A stretch of DNA of 64,000 nucleotides from Podocnemis expansa (taxonomy: Eukaryota; Chordata; Testudines; Podocnemididae), in assembly GCA_007922195.1 (NCBI GenBank), contig ML681981.1, positions 12,439,403-12,503,402 on the forward strand. The letters are read 5' to 3'. The notes beneath the pieces were generated by a model, which was not told where the DNA came from, did no database searches, and saw only the letters and a list, made by a program, of their open reading frames with translations. A program made the position numbers and the translations under genes. Shown piece by piece: positions 1 to 13,474 of the stretch; within the stretch, counting starts at the first letter, position 1; each line of letters opens with the position of its first letter.

Positions 1-3000
1 AAGATTAGATTTTGTGATATTCCTTATTTATACAACAGGGAATTCTACTAGGAATGGATGAATCTTGAAAAGAGTACCAATTTTTAAGGTGCCTAGCAAG
101 TAATGGCTGCCGGAAGTTAGGACGTATGATAACATTAAACTAGAGAATACGCATGTTGTCACACTAGATATGTTTTTATCTCTCATGCACATTGATTCTA
201 CTTAAACCTAGCTTCCTTCAGTGGATTTACTCCTGATTAATACCAGTGTTTCTGAGAAGAGGGTCAAGATGCATTTTGAGTTGGCCAATTTATTGTCAAC
301 ATCATATTCCATGAATTTAAGTGGATAAGCATATTATATTGTTACACTTAGCTAGTGGCTGAGGCTTACATTTACTCTTTAAAATGTGGACAATTTAAGC
401 ATCAGCTATATATTCATTTAAAAAACACAGGCCAATGATAGTGGTGGTACCTGCACCTTTGTAATTCAATCCTGTAAAATTTTTCCATTATAAACCTTTA
501 TTAAAAATTTTCTCATGGCTAAAATTCAGCATATACAATATAGATTAGGGATAATGGGCCAGATCCCCATCTGGGGCAGCTGTGCCTACTTATACTAGCT
601 GAGGATATGGCCCAGGTTATATTTTATAATTAGTTTTAGGCTTATGATTTTGATGAACAATGATACTGCAGCTAGCAGTCTCTAAACGGTAACTCTACAA
701 AACAAGCAACCATTCCTGGGGTGGACTGTTGCAAGTGAACAGTCATTATGGTTATGTGTATAGGAAGGGAATGAAAAGTTCTCATTCCACGTACAACTTT
801 AGGGAAAGGGTATACTGGAAAAATATGAGTGATTAGATAGGAATTTGCTAGGACACCAGTGGTGACATGTTTCCTCTTACAAAAATGCCTGAAATCTTTT
901 ATGGTCCCAAGTGGTCTGGAGCATTGTTGTACATCTCTCTTGAAGGATGACAGTCTTAATTAATAACAAGATGCTTCATGAAAGGTATACTCAAAGTCCA
1001 GTGAAGCTAGTGGGAGTATGTCCATTAAGTGGGCTTTGGATGAGCTCTAGCAATGATTCAGTGTCTCAGAGGGAACGGAGTGCCACTTATTGAATTGTTG
1101 ACACTGATATGCACTGCACACTGGGTTTTCAGTGGAGTTTCCATTCCAGATACTCATTCGTTCCAGCCCTGTTTGGCTCAAAAAAGCTGATGAGATCAGT
1201 CTGAAGTAGTACAGCTTGCAGACATTGTGTTTCCTCCTTCTAAAACTCTCTAATAAATATCATAGAAGACGCAGCCTTTGCAGCTTTAACTCATGATTTT
1301 TCTTTCCCCAACAGTACAAGTTAAAGAGAAGCATCAGCTCCAACTTTGGATTTCCTGCCCATTTCTTTTTAAGCCAAGTCTTTTACATTATTTAATCACA
1401 GTGTGATGTTTTAATGCAGCTATTGACTTGCTCAGGCATGTTTTAAAAACAGACAAACATCTGCAATTTAAAAGGTAAATTGTGCAAAATGGAAAGGTTC
1501 CAGAAGCAAAGTTTGTTTGGTTTGTTTTCCTCTTAGTACTTTGAAATGACAGTGCTAATTGCAACCCAGCCAAGAATGAACTTTCAAAAGCTACAGTGAT
1601 CTTTTGTGATTGGAAAGAGGTAGTTTAGTTGTCAGGCTTGGGATCTGAAGACCTGATATGAATGGATAGCAAAGTGGTTTAAATTGTTGAGAGGGAAGTG
1701 GTTAATTTAACGAATTAGATGTTCTAATATTTTAAAAATGATTATTGAAAATCCAAAGTAACTCAGTGTTGTTCATTATGCTTCATAAAAGAATTGCTAC
1801 CAGAAGGCAACCTTTGGAGTAAGGGCCAAATAGTATTTAAATAGTCAGTTTCAAAGAGGCTCATAAAATATGCTGTTTGACGGCATTCATGGCAATGGTA
1901 GATTTCCCCATGGTCATATTGGATTGACACAGGAAAATATACTGGGATCTAAAAATCTAAGAAGGAGGTCTCTGATTAGCTAGCTGTTGTTGGTGACTCA
2001 GGAGTGATGCTGTATTCTGCTCACTCCCCTTTCCAAGTGGGTAAGAACTACCTCTCCATGTGAACAAACTCAAAATATTAAGGCACCCAAAATTTATTAT
2101 ACTTTCACTGCCTGCTTGGTTCTGATTCGTGGACATCTCTCCCAAACATGCTGCGCTGTGATTCACTCAAAGTATTTATTCCCATAATATCCAAAAGCTA
2201 TAATTCTGTGTGTTTTAGAAGCATGTAAGGCGGGCTGGAGGAATCAGAAGTTAAACACACAAGGTACAAAATGGAGAGGAAAATCGTTTTATATATTTCC
2301 ATTTTATCTTTGTCCATGATTTTGTTTTGCCTGCCTTGCTTATTTGGCTGATTTTTCTTTTTTCCTGTTTTACTTTGGTTTGCTTACTTCTTGTATGTAT
2401 CTGTCTCTTGTTGACTTTTTTGTTTTATCGTTTCATACCCTTAATGTTAACCTTTTACCTGCTTTTAGCCCTTTCCTGTTTTTACATTGGTGTAAAAATG
2501 TCGCCTTTTTTCAAATTGTGAAATAAAACTATATCCTGTTTTTCCTAGTTTCATTTTAAACCGAGATGTGAATAATTATACCTCATCTCTTAAGAACCTT
2601 TAGCAAATGCCCATGATAAAAGTGCTAATTAGACAGCGGGGCAGTTCTGCGGTACCTGAGTCACTGTTCCTACATGATCATGAATGGTATGTGTAAAGCA
2701 ACCATGAAAATTGCACTGTCCTTCACCTCTCCTGGTCTCCTCTGTAGCTAAGGGCCTGCAGGGTATTGCAGTGTAGATTCCCTGTCAGCTCCCAAGAGCA
2801 GAGCGCACTGCCAAAGGAAACAGACAGCGTGGTCTGCACACATGCCTCCTCAACCAAAAACACAGCTGCTGGGTTTAATTGTGAGACTCCCAGCTTTAGC
2901 AACATCCCCAGCTGTGATATGATTTTACTGTATGGTTATTGAGGTGCTGAAGAAGAGTAAATAACATTAACTGTTGTCACAAACGACATTTTAATCCCAA

Positions 3001-3160
3001 AATAACATGTCATAGAATGTGACTTTACCATCTGATCTCGTGTAATCTAGTATTGTATCGAAACTGATTTTTTAAAAAATGTGGCATATCAAGAAATCCT
3101 GATATCTGGTTCCAAAATTCACACCACCTGTAATTTTTTATTTGTTAAACATAACAAAAT
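1..3160. other. Intergenic, AT-rich, no gene recognised
   Basis: Short open frames only. A small palindrome lies at 556-613 (GGGCCAGATCCCCATCTGG against GAGGATATGGCCC). Pyrimidine-rich stretch 2330-2520 gives two overlapping hydrophobic short frames, which I do not regard as genes. Confidence 0.6.
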
Positions 3161-3245
3161 TAGGGGTCCTGTGGCACTTTTAAAGACCTAAGAAATTTAT
3201 TTATTGCATTAGCTTTTCTGGGTAAAATCCCACTTCTTCAAATAC
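3161..3245 (+). mobile_element. Turtle Pol III SINE fragment
   Basis: TAGGGGTCCTGTGGCACTTT, then AGACCTAAGAAATTTATTTA and GGGTAAAATCCCACTTCTTC; diverged tail half. Confidence 0.75.
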
Positions 3246-3393
3246 ATGAAAAAACATGTTAGATATGTTAAACATGGTACATTACATAATCCCACCAAAT
3301 AAAATAATTTTGTCATCTCCTATAAACTTTATATATTTGTATATGTCCCAGCTTCAGAAAAATATCCTATTTTGAATAATCGCTAAACTGTTA

Positions 3394-3891
3394 GGCTATG
3401 TCCACAAATTGCTTTTAAATTGAAACGACTGTTTTTTCGATTTAAAAGAAGTCTCATCTGGACGACGTTTTGTTGTTTGAAAATGATGAGCCCTGTCATT
3501 TCAAAACAACTAACCTTATTTCGAAACTGTAAAACCTACTAATAAATAGCCATTAAATCAAAATGGTTGTTTCAAAATAATACCGTTCAAGCATGTTATT
3601 TCGAAATAACCATTATTTCAATTTAACACTTTTGCCCTTCTCCTTCCCAGAGTGCCTTCCTTCTTCTATATATTGGGTGGGGGCATGGGCCAGCGAGGTG
3701 GCCATGTTGCCATACCTTCCATGGTGCCCCTCTCCTGAACTGAAATAGCAAGTCCAGTGTCTGGACTTGCTATTTCGATCTGGTGTTTTTGCTTAATTTG
3801 ATTTCAATTAAATTTTTTAATGGTTTTATTTTGAATTAACTTATTTTGATTTAATTTAAATAGAATTAAACCTGTATGTTTGGACATAGCC
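3394..3891. mobile_element. Foldback MITE (family alpha), older copy
   Basis: Ends GGCTATGTCCACAAATTGC and TTTGGACATAGCC, flanked by TTA (3391-3393, 3892-3894). The arms hold TTTCAAAATAA/TTATTTCGAA words. The core (3640-3770) shares GGTGGCCATGTTGCC with the copies at 26397 and 41035, in reverse. Confidence 0.85.
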
Positions 3892-3894
3892 TTA

Positions 3895-6238
3895 ATGAAG
3901 AGAGAGTGCCTTAAGACACCCAGAAGAATTACTAAGTGAACACAAGAGTGGTACTAGCACAGATACATTTCTGCTCAAAAGTTCAAGGTCTGTGAGCTAG
4001 CCATTTTAATTTTGTTCATTTATTTTCTGTATGAGAAAACAGATTATGCTGTGGAACAACCTGAGCAGGGACTGATGGGAGTAGAAAATTTTAGTAACAT
4101 GGAGTTTCCACTTTTCTTTGTAGAACGAATACATAAGAAAACTGGGGAAGATGTGCATTTTTAGACCAGTTCGTCAGCTTTGTAGGGGGTGACTGGGTGG
4201 CTCCCATTAAAAAGACGTTGTAGAAGCCCAGAAAAAAGTGCACATTTCTTGTCCTCTGATTGCAATGGATGGGTATATAAATTTGGATTATGCAAGAACT
4301 AACTCGAGATGGTCCCTAAATCATTAACCAAATTTTAAATTTTGAAAACATTCAATCAGAAAGCTCTGTGTCCCACACCTTCTTTCTCAATAGACACTCT
4401 TCTCCCTTATTTTAAGTAATGAGATTATTTTTACACCTGAAAATCCCCAAATATTACATTATTGACATACTTTTAATATTTCTCTGAATATTTGACACTG
4501 GGAATAAAAGCAGCCTGCTGGAGAAGAGTAAATTGTATTTTGTATATATGAGAGGAAGTCAAAGAGGGAGTGAGGAAGAATGTTGGAGAAACACTGGTAC
4601 AGTCATTACGTACCATTAGCATCATCAGTGGAAGCAGTCCAATTTACAGATTAGATAATGTCTTAATTCCAAAGGTTCCCAGAGCTCTGCAGTCTTCCCT
4701 TACCATAATGCAGCTACCTCGTGGACAGAACATGGACTGGCTTAACAGGCATGGTAACACTAACAAAGGGTTTGTATGAGAAATACAGAGGCGTTAAAAG
4801 GTCTAGCACCTATTACCATCCTGTGGATCACCCAGTGCACTTGTATGTGCATTCATTCTTTTCAGGACCTACAACTTTGCGCCTCATTCAAGGCTGAGCA
4901 CACCTACAGAATTAAAACCCTTGCAAACAGAGCCGTGGTATGTTTAATGAACGTGAGGGACCAGCTCTCTGTTTCATATCTCATCCAGCAGAGAGCAGCT
5001 CCTATGGCAGTCTGCCACTGACTTAACCCCACACTGAAGGATTGGTTCATTACTGACTCAGAAGTGAAAGTATATTTCAGTTGCAAACCTGTAACGTCCT
5101 CTCGATGCCGTTAATAGCGCCGTGTTAATGTTTGCTGTAGCATCATTTCTAACTCACCTAAATGCATGTCTAACCAGCTGAATGAACGGGGAACTGTAGG
5201 TGGTTTCCTTTCAGGGTCTCAAACATACACTTCATGCAATTAACAGCATGCAGGCTGCTTTTGTGAGGCCAACAGTCTGGAACAGTTTTTTGCTTTCGAA
5301 GTGTATCTTCCTTTTTGTCACCTGACCAAACTCAGCTCTAATATTTAAGGCTCTTAGATGGTATAATTACAACCAGAGACTACACTGAGTGGGAAGGCAG
5401 AGATAACATCAGGTCACTCAGCGAGCAGGAGTTCACCAGAACCAGCAGGGTAAATCATAGTTCATTGACATGTTTTTATTGCTTCCTCCTTGTATTCTCT
5501 TTGTGTTCGAGCAACCATACTACTGGGGCCTGCTACTGCAATCTAAAACTGCTCTATGTGGCACTAGGAGACACAGTGGTACACACCCTCTGTGCATCAT
5601 TGTGCAAACGGATATCAGAAAAGGACTTCTTACTTGAAACCAGTGTTGTTATTTTGCCTTAAAAGTTATTTTAAAATGGGCTGGAGGCCAGGATAAACTG
5701 TAGGAGGATGTCCAGAGTGCACCCTGGATTACCATTCTGCCCTACTTTGATAAACAAAGATTCTGTAATTGGATTTCTCTGTTTTAACTAAAGGTTGTGA
5801 CCTTTTGCTTTCAGGAATCTGAACTTTTTATTCATGGTCTTCACACTTGAAATCTAAATTGTGAATCCATTCCATAGATCTCTTCTGCCTGCAGAGAGAC
5901 TATTTACCCCATCACATGTAAAATAGGATGCAGTTTGTAAACAATTGTGTCCTTTATCTTCGTTAACAATGTGCTGTGTATTTTCAGGAGCACACAGCAG
6001 CATGTCTGGTGTAGTATTCATTAAGGCCAGTCCTACACTACAAATGTATGCCAGCCCCAGGTGTGAAGTGGTGGGATGGGATCCCTGACTGATGCAGCCC
6101 CAGTGTACACATAGTTATACCAGTAAACCTGGGATTTTGACAATATAGGTTATTTCTCACTGGGGTTGGAATAAACTGTATCAGTAATAGCTCAGCTTTG
6201 CTTAGGAGGAGGCAGGAGAGCCTAAAACAAATGAACAA
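3895..6238. other. Intergenic, no gene recognised
   Basis: Short unrelated open frames on both strands (for example 4570-5021) without domain or splice context. No repeat identified with confidence. Confidence 0.55.
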
Positions 6239-6442
6239 TGAGTCTGGTGGCACTTTTAAAGATTAACAAATGTATTTATTGCATGAGGTTTTGTGGGAGA
6301 GATGCTAGAAGATGGGGAACTTGCTGAAAGTGAAGAGGGATTCTTTCCCATGAAAGCTCATGCAATAAATAAAGTTTAGTCTTTAAAAGCGCTACCTTGT
6401 TTTGCTGAAGAAGATTAGCATGGCTACCCCCTTTGGAACTTG
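6239..6442. mobile_element. Turtle Pol III SINE, inverted pair
   Basis: GAGTCTGGTGGCACTTTTAA...GCATGAGGTTTTGTGGGAGA is followed, 35-40 nt on, by the reverse orientation: TTCCCATGAAAGCTCATGCA, then TAGTCTTTAAAAGCGC and a head ending ATGGCTACCCC. Confidence 0.8.
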
Positions 6443-7375
6443 GCATCATGCAAAAGAAATGAATATATGAGGTCCTCTCTCTACACCAAAAGACAGTCAT
6501 AGGACCAGGTTATAACATAGTTGTCCTTTTGCCCTGGTTTACAACATGCTTAAAATGTGTTGCGCGGAGCAGGCCCTAGTGGTGCTGTAAGCAGGCCACA
6601 TAATTGAGCTGAAACTTTGGATAAGAACAAGGATTTACCCTGTTGAGAGGAAAAATCCCATTGACATTACAGACTTAGCCATGTTGTAGCCTATCACTCT
6701 GACTCAGATGTTGGTCATGTAGATGGACCCCAACAAGTCTGAATTACTCACAGTTAAGAAATGTATTAATTTCATATAAAAAAATGATAGGTGAAATAAT
6801 GTAGAATTGGAGGGAGAGCTTGGGCTTGGCCACAACTTCTGTGCAAAAGCATGTGGCTTAGGATTTTTAAAAGCTTGAGGTTGCTGGTTTTGTCATCACC
6901 TTTGCCAGGCCAATTGGCCTTGGCAGAGGATGTAGTCTGAGTCATCTTACCTGATTGGACAACAATGGTGATGTCCCTGTTGGTACACTGCTGATGCTGT
7001 ACTCCAGGTACCAGAAGACGACATGCAAGGATTCATATAAAACCTTGGATAAGCATCAGTACTCTTGAATGCTTATCTCAGCTAAATCTTTGTCTCATCT
7101 GGTTTCTCTGCCAGCCATAATACCTTGACATAACATGACAAAAGGCGCAACCCTCAAGTTGAAATAGGTGACATACCCTACGTCCATATCAAATTTAAAA
7201 TATACTGTAATAAATAAATAAACTTGTGAAATTGTTTAGTTAAGCCACTGAAAATGGAGAATGGTGGGTTACTCATCACTAATCGTGCTTCTTTGAGATG
7301 GGCTGCTCGCTTACTTTCAATATTAGGTGTCTACGTGCTGCAGCGCACAATTGGAAGAAGCAGTGTTGCCTAGTG

Positions 7376-7766
7376 CAGGGGTTCTCAACCTTTTTCTGTG
7401 GTGAAACAAATGGAAATGTGGCCAGCCATGTCTGACACAGGTGCCACCCGCTTCTGGGAGAAATTGCTGCTGTCAGCAATGGCACAACCCCACCCCCACA
7501 CCACTGAAGAAAAAATCTGCCACTTCTGGCTCAGCAGAAAGGAGCCGCTGACACCACTAGAAACTGCAGTGTTGGTACCCCTTTTTCCCCAAGCAGTCCC
7601 TATTGCCTCAACTCACCCTGCTGCTTAAAGGAAGCTCTGTGAGAGGGAAAGGTTTGGCTTGATGTGAGGGGGGTGTTCTTGCAGTGGTGGGATGAGTTGC
7701 AGGGGCACACTTAGCCACATGCTGTGACACACCACTGTATTGCAACACAGGGATGGACAACTGATG
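7376..7766. mobile_element. hAT element inserted in a MIR
   Basis: Starts CAGGGGTTCTCAACC and ends CATCCCTG-like inverted (GGATGGACAACTGATG). The perfect 8-bp duplication GCCTAGTG lies at 7368-7375 and 7767-7774. The right flank continues directly into MIR sequence. Confidence 0.8.
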
Positions 7767-7935
7767 GCCTAGTGGGTGGAACATTGAACTGGGATCCATT
7801 CTCAGTCCTGTCATGGACCTGATTTGTTGGCTTGGGCAAGTCGCATTATTGTGCTGTGCCTCAGTTTCCCCATCTGTAAAATAGAGGTCATGACACTGAC
7901 CTCCTTTGTCAAGTGTTTTGAAGTCTGAGTGATGA
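7767..7935 (+). mobile_element. MIR / CORE-SINE
   Basis: TTGGGCAAGTCGCATTATTG then GTGCCTCAGTTTCCCCATCT and GTAAAATAGAGGTCATGACA match the MIR central core closely. An ancient amniote SINE whose 5' part was split by the hAT at 7376. Confidence 0.88.
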
Positions 7936-10092
7936 TGCTGGCATTGCTGCTGTTATACATGGCTCTAGCATCTTAAGGCCAATAGTAAGACTGTTTTTTC
8001 TAGAATGAATGATGTGGCATTTATCTAATGTGGCAGTTATCTTTACTCATCAGGAGTGCATCCACTGGTGAGTTACTAGGTCTTACTTCATGAAAATAAA
8101 TGTCATGTATGGATGGTGTCCACTGCATGTCACTGCCTTCCAAAGCAATAGTGTCTACAAATTCATGACACTTAAGTTGTAGTCCCATTCCAGTCAATGA
8201 AACTTAATTACACAGATATTGCTGACAATGGCTGTGATAAACAGCTCATTCCCACACCTCCTTATTTCTTTGGTATGCAAAAGAGAGATGTTTAGTCTGA
8301 ATACATGTGTGGAAAAAGCAGGATGTACTTGGATGACACTGTAGGGACTGCTCAGTTCAACGTTTTTGATTTCACTTTCCTGTTAATTTCACTTTCTGCC
8401 CACAAGGCTTAAGGCACGTTATCTCATCTAAATGTAGTCATAGGGAAGTACTGCCAGTGAGACCAGGTGTAACATGAAAATATTTATGCATTGTCAGTTC
8501 TGAAATGCATCTTCCTTAATTGAATTGACAGAAACTCGTGTCTGCAGGTAATGTAAACTGTCAAACACTCTACCAGTGACAGCATGTTAGCCAGTGTGGT
8601 GAATTTAATAGGAAAGACCTAAACTGTGATCCAGCATCTCAGATTCAAGTACTGGGTTTGGAGCCTTGTGTTTATAGATGCATTAATAACGTCATAGTTA
8701 CTACGGACTAGAACAGTGAGTTTGTGTGGAATAATTATTTGTACTGAAGTTAAGAATTTCTGAAAGAAATAATTGGGGAAAAGATTTTGAGGCTAATCAA
8801 TGTCGTCAAAGGTAAGATGATGATCTGAGGATGAGACTGCTGCAGTGAGGTTGACTTTATTTGAATTTATACAGTCTGAAATTTAGCAATTTAAGATTCA
8901 GAATATCAAACCATAACTGGAAAATCTTTTATCATTAGCCCATTAGGCATTAATTCTGTGCATCTTACACAGGTTAAATTTTCCCTGATTCAATGGGAAT
9001 TTTGTCTAAGTAAGATAAAGAGATTCAGGATTTGCCTTAAACAGCAATTAAATTGAATAGGGTTTTACTTTTGGGATGTGATACAAGTCATAACTAGTTA
9101 AAACAGAAATTGTCCCAATGACCCAAGCTTCACAAAGAAACCTGGAAATGTTCAAAGATCAACTGATCAAAATAATGATGCCCTCCCCACACCTTAATTT
9201 TTCTACGTAATTATTAACATCCTTCTGGGAAGTGAAACAATTTGAAAGTGAATGGTGGATTTTATGGAGATGTATATCACTCAAGTTTCTCTTATTTGAT
9301 AGAGGCACCATCACCGTTTTATCATATCTTTTTCCTTTCAATTCACAGACTAGTTTTGATAATTATACAAACTCAGTAACCCTCCAAATTTTTCCCCAAA
9401 TTCCATTATCTTTCCCACTTCATCCAGAAATGGATCTAGATCCGATACTACCAAATTGACTTTCTTGGAGTTGTGAATTTACATCAGTGTAACTGACATT
9501 AGAATCAGGATGACTAAGATAAGAGCAAAGAAGGGTCACATGCCCCCCAGATTTGCTGCTTGGCTTGTACTGAGCATGTTCACATGGACTGATTGTGCTC
9601 AGTAAAAATGCTGAAGCCTGTTGCCCTCACTGCCACCCCCCATCAGTAGGCATGAGTCATCTCTGTAACTTGGCAAACTATGGTGACTAATGTCTTTTGA
9701 TTTACCGGTGTCTAGCAAGGATACAATCTGCCATGTATAAAAACTCATTCAGCTACCTTTATGGCAAACAAAATAGACAAGACTGGAATTGTACTTTTTA
9801 GATTATGATCGTAAACTTACTGCCAAAAGCTTGTTCTATTTTGATCAGGTGCTTGGAGAAGCTTTTTTCCTCTGATCATTGGCCGAGTGAACAATTCACA
9901 TGGCAACACACCAAGTAGTGTCGCTGCTGCACATTCAGCAGAATTTTGGCATACTACACCATACACTAAGCAATTATAATAGTGATCTCTTCTAAGTACT
10001 TTTTCTTCTTTTCATGACCACATGCCTGCACGTAAGGCCTCTGTATGGAGGACACAAGGAATAAATTAAAGAAGAGGAGAAAATACAGCCTC
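7936..10092. other. Intergenic, no gene recognised
   Basis: AT-rich. Overlapping short open frames at 9159-9459 on opposite strands have no recognisable domain. No repeat named. Confidence 0.55.
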
Positions 10093-10850
10093 ATAAATGC
10101 ATAGACTTAAAGGCTGGAAGAGACCATCATGATCATTTAGTGTTCTCCTGCTCATCACAGGCCACAGAAGTCCACCCACCCATTCCAGTAATAGAGCACA
10201 ACTCTAAGGTACTGAAGTCCTCACAGCATGATTTAAGGACTTCATGTTACAGAGAATCCACCATTTACTGTAGTTTAAACCCACAAGTAAACCGTGACCA
10301 ATGAAACAGAGAAAGATGAAACGCCCAGGGTTTCTGCCAATTTGACCCAGTCTTTTTGGACTCAAAATTTGGCGGTTAGTTGCATCCTGAGCATTTTGGC
10401 AAGACTGAATAGCCAGACATCCAGGAAAGAATTCTTGGTAGTAGCTCAGGGCCCTCTTCGTCTAGTTTCCCATCATCTGCTGTTGGGGATGTTAGCTATG
10501 AGGAGTCACAGAGGGGCTACATGCTACTGTAGGCGGTGTCGTCATACCATCCCTCCCTAAATTTATCATATTCAGTTTTTAATCCAGTTAGGTTGCCTCG
10601 CCCCCACTGCTGTCTTCAGAAGGCTGTTCCAGAACTTCACTCCTCTGATGGTTGGTTGAAAACTTTCAACTAATGTCAAGCGTAAACTTGCTGATAGCCT
10701 AAAATGCTTAGGTCACTGTTTACTAAAGCTCATCTACATATTTAGCTGTTCTCTAATCCTTTCCCCTAGAAATTTTATTTTACAAGAGAAACAGTCCTAC
10801 CCTTTGAGGTTCTCTATGTTAAAGTATGTGGCTGACTAACATCCCAGGGG
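10093..10850 (-). mobile_element. CR1 LINE 3' region
   Basis: GGCTGGAAGAGACCATCATG, then GCCCAGGGTTTCTGCCAATT, CCAGACATCCAGGAAAGAAT and CAGAAGGCTGTTCCAGAACT follow the reverse-strand order of a CR1 3' portion. The frame at 10294-10560 lies inside it and is not a gene. Confidence 0.8.
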
Positions 10851-11960
10851 ATACCTGGCTGCTCTTGAGGACAAATTTTAAGAGACGGTATGTGAGTTTA
10901 TGAAAGTAGCGCTAACAATACAGGCAATAAGCATTAAAACAATCATGACCTGGGCCCCCCTCCCTGAACTTATGAGACTGACTTAAAAATGAGATTTTAA
11001 AAATAATTTTTAGATTCTTTTACTTCTCTTCTGAATTTTTTAAATGTTGTGTTCAAGTTTTTCTTCACAGGTAAGAGTGCTAGAACCTTTTTCTATTTTA
11101 AAATGAAAGCCGAGATTTTCCACGTGGTCATCAGGTTCTAGGAGTAGGAGCTTTTAGACTTGATAAAATCTGAGAGTTGGCAAGGCTGTACTAATATATG
11201 GTTAGTTGCTAATGAGTAGGCAAGCTGTGGAGATGAATAAAGTAGTATAATTGTGGTTTTGTTGATCACTTTTCCCCACACATTCAAAAAGGGACAAAGC
11301 AGAGTGATACAGCAACTGGAGTCAATGCTAAGAAAAATTCACTATACGTGTTTTGCAGGCAACAGAGTGTTTCTGCAAAGAGATTATGCCATGTAGGTTC
11401 TGAACCTCAGTCCCTCCACACCAACCCTCTCCTTCCCAGAGCCTCTGAGTAATCTTACTTCTAGGAATCTTCTGTTGGCTCCTGGTGGGATCAGGCAGAA
11501 AGTAAGATTCATGGGCTTAGCTGGTATTGCAGCTTTGGGGACTTTCCGTTCCATGTTACTTTTATTTGCTCTTCTTTTCCTATCACATCTGAGAGAAGCT
11601 TAAGGGAGTTAAGTGACTTCTCAGTCCATACAAGTGGAATAGAGTAGCCAAATTTGCATAAAAACAGTAGTCTTCAATTTAGCTCTTTACATTTGGAAAT
11701 GAGCTCTTTCAGATCTATTTTCTCTCTACTGTAATGTGTTTTATTTAATGTGAATGGCAGATATTTCCAGCAGGACAGAGGTTTGTTTGGCTAATCAGAT
11801 GCCCTGACAAGGTTTAGCGAGTCAAGGAGGATGAGGTAATCTTATATTGGACCAACTTCTATTTAGGCAGGAGCTAAGCACGTCACACAGAAGCATTAGT
11901 TGTCTCGCAGAAGGATAGGTGGAGCCCTCTCATGTCTAACTGTAAATACACAGAAACATG
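10851..11960. other. Intergenic, no feature recognised
   Basis: AT-rich, no clear repeat and no coding signal. Confidence 0.55.
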
Positions 11961-12145
11961 ACTAACAGATTTTTTTGGGCATAAGCTTTCATGGGCTCCA
12001 ACCCGCTTCATCAAATGTATAATCTGGTTTTTGCTGTACGACAGACTCACACAGCTACCCTCTGGAAATTGCAAACACACACACTCTTCTGCAAGTGATG
12101 CACTTGACATAGGCAAAAAAAGTAAGGAGTCTTGTGGCACAACTA
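11961..12145. mobile_element. Broken turtle Pol III SINE copies
   Basis: GACTAACAGATTTTTTTGGG with GCATAAGCTTTCATGGGCTC is followed by a head-like GACTCACACAGCTACCCTCT. A second fragment has GGAGTCTTGTGGCACAAC. Rearranged. Confidence 0.7.
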
Positions 12146-12369
12146 ATGTGCAAATTAGATTGTGTGAAAGCAGGACTTAATCTTGACTATGGATTCTTTT
12201 CACATTATAACAGGTAATTTGACTTCACCCTTCCTCTATGCGCTGTTTCCTGGAGTTAGAATCCTTACAAATGCTCTGATTTGCTGTTGCAGTATGACCT
12301 GATCCCATGTCTTACACTCCCCTGCATTTATTTTCATCCCATTTGGTAAGTTTTCCCTCTTCAAAATGT

Positions 12370-12492
12370 CTGAAGTGGGATTTTCTCTCATGAAAGCTCA
12401 TGCAATAAATAAATCTGTTAGTCTTTAAGTGCCACGAGACTACTTGCTTTTTTTGCTTTACTAGACTAACATGGCTGCCCCTTTGGAACTTG
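12370..12492 (-). mobile_element. Turtle Pol III SINE
   Basis: TGAAGTGGGATTTTCTCTCA, GAAAGCTCATGCAATAAATA, TTAGTCTTTAAGTGCCACGA and GACTAACATGGCTGCCCCTT in order. One nearly full copy; orientation is given relative to the 3161 copy. Confidence 0.88.
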
Positions 12493-13287
12493 ACATAGGC
12501 AGGTATCAAAGCCAATACCCTCTCCCTGGAAATCATCTCAAATTTTTTACTCACAGGAGACAATGGGGTCATCAGCACTGTTTTATTTTATGATTTTAAG
12601 GGAAGAAATTATGCCTCAAAACTTTGAACCAGGTCCTTAGAAGCTGTAAATGGGGCAGCCTAAGGGAACTATGCAGATTTACACTGATTAGTTGAAGATC
12701 TGACCTGTTGTTTTTAATTAACTTTATTTCAGAGAAATCATACATGATCTTCCTCCTTCCTTTCAGTCTTTTCAACTGTTAAGACTGTGAAATTAAAATA
12801 TTAAAAAAAGATACCAAACAGGCGTTTATGTGAGAGCAGATTTATGTAGTGATTGTGAATTTAAATATTTCAGAAAGATTAGTCTAATATGGATGTGGTT
12901 AGTTTTGAAAGTTTATCAGTTTGCTCCTGATTCCCGAACAAGAAGCTTTGACTTTTGACAAAGAAAGCTTTGAAGTTGACCAACTTTTGTGGGATAGATC
13001 TTACCACTCCACGGGGTGTCAGGAACGCAGAGTAGGAGCTGACGGCTAAATTTTCCAAAGGTTCAGGGCACCTTGCGGTTCCCTTTGGACTTCCGTGTGT
13101 GCTCAGAAATTCTATAAATCAGGGCAGACAACCTTAAATGAATGAAATAACTTGGCTTGCTACCAGTATCCAGTTATTGGGACCCAGATACCTGAATAAT
13201 ACATGTATTAAATTAATTAAAACAAATCCTTTGTGTAACCTGGCATAACGCCAGGGCAGATTCAGATGTAAAAGAATATCTCAAAAC

Positions 13288-13474
13288 CAGGGGTCTCAAA
13301 CTCAAATCATCATGAGGGCCACATGAGAACTAGTGCAGGGCCGCATAAGGACTAGTACGTACCCCGAGGGCTGCGCCACTGAAACCTTATATCAGTAACA
13401 ATCGTGTTGTTGTGGGCCACAGGAAATAGCTTTAGGGGCCACAGGCAGCCCATAGGACGTGTTTGAGACCCCTG
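13288..13474. mobile_element. Short hAT element
   Basis: Ends CAGGGGTCTCAAACTC and GTTTGAGACCCCTG inverted; flanks CTCAAAAC and TTCAAAAT match at 6 of 8, both differences transitions. 187 bp. Confidence 0.85.
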
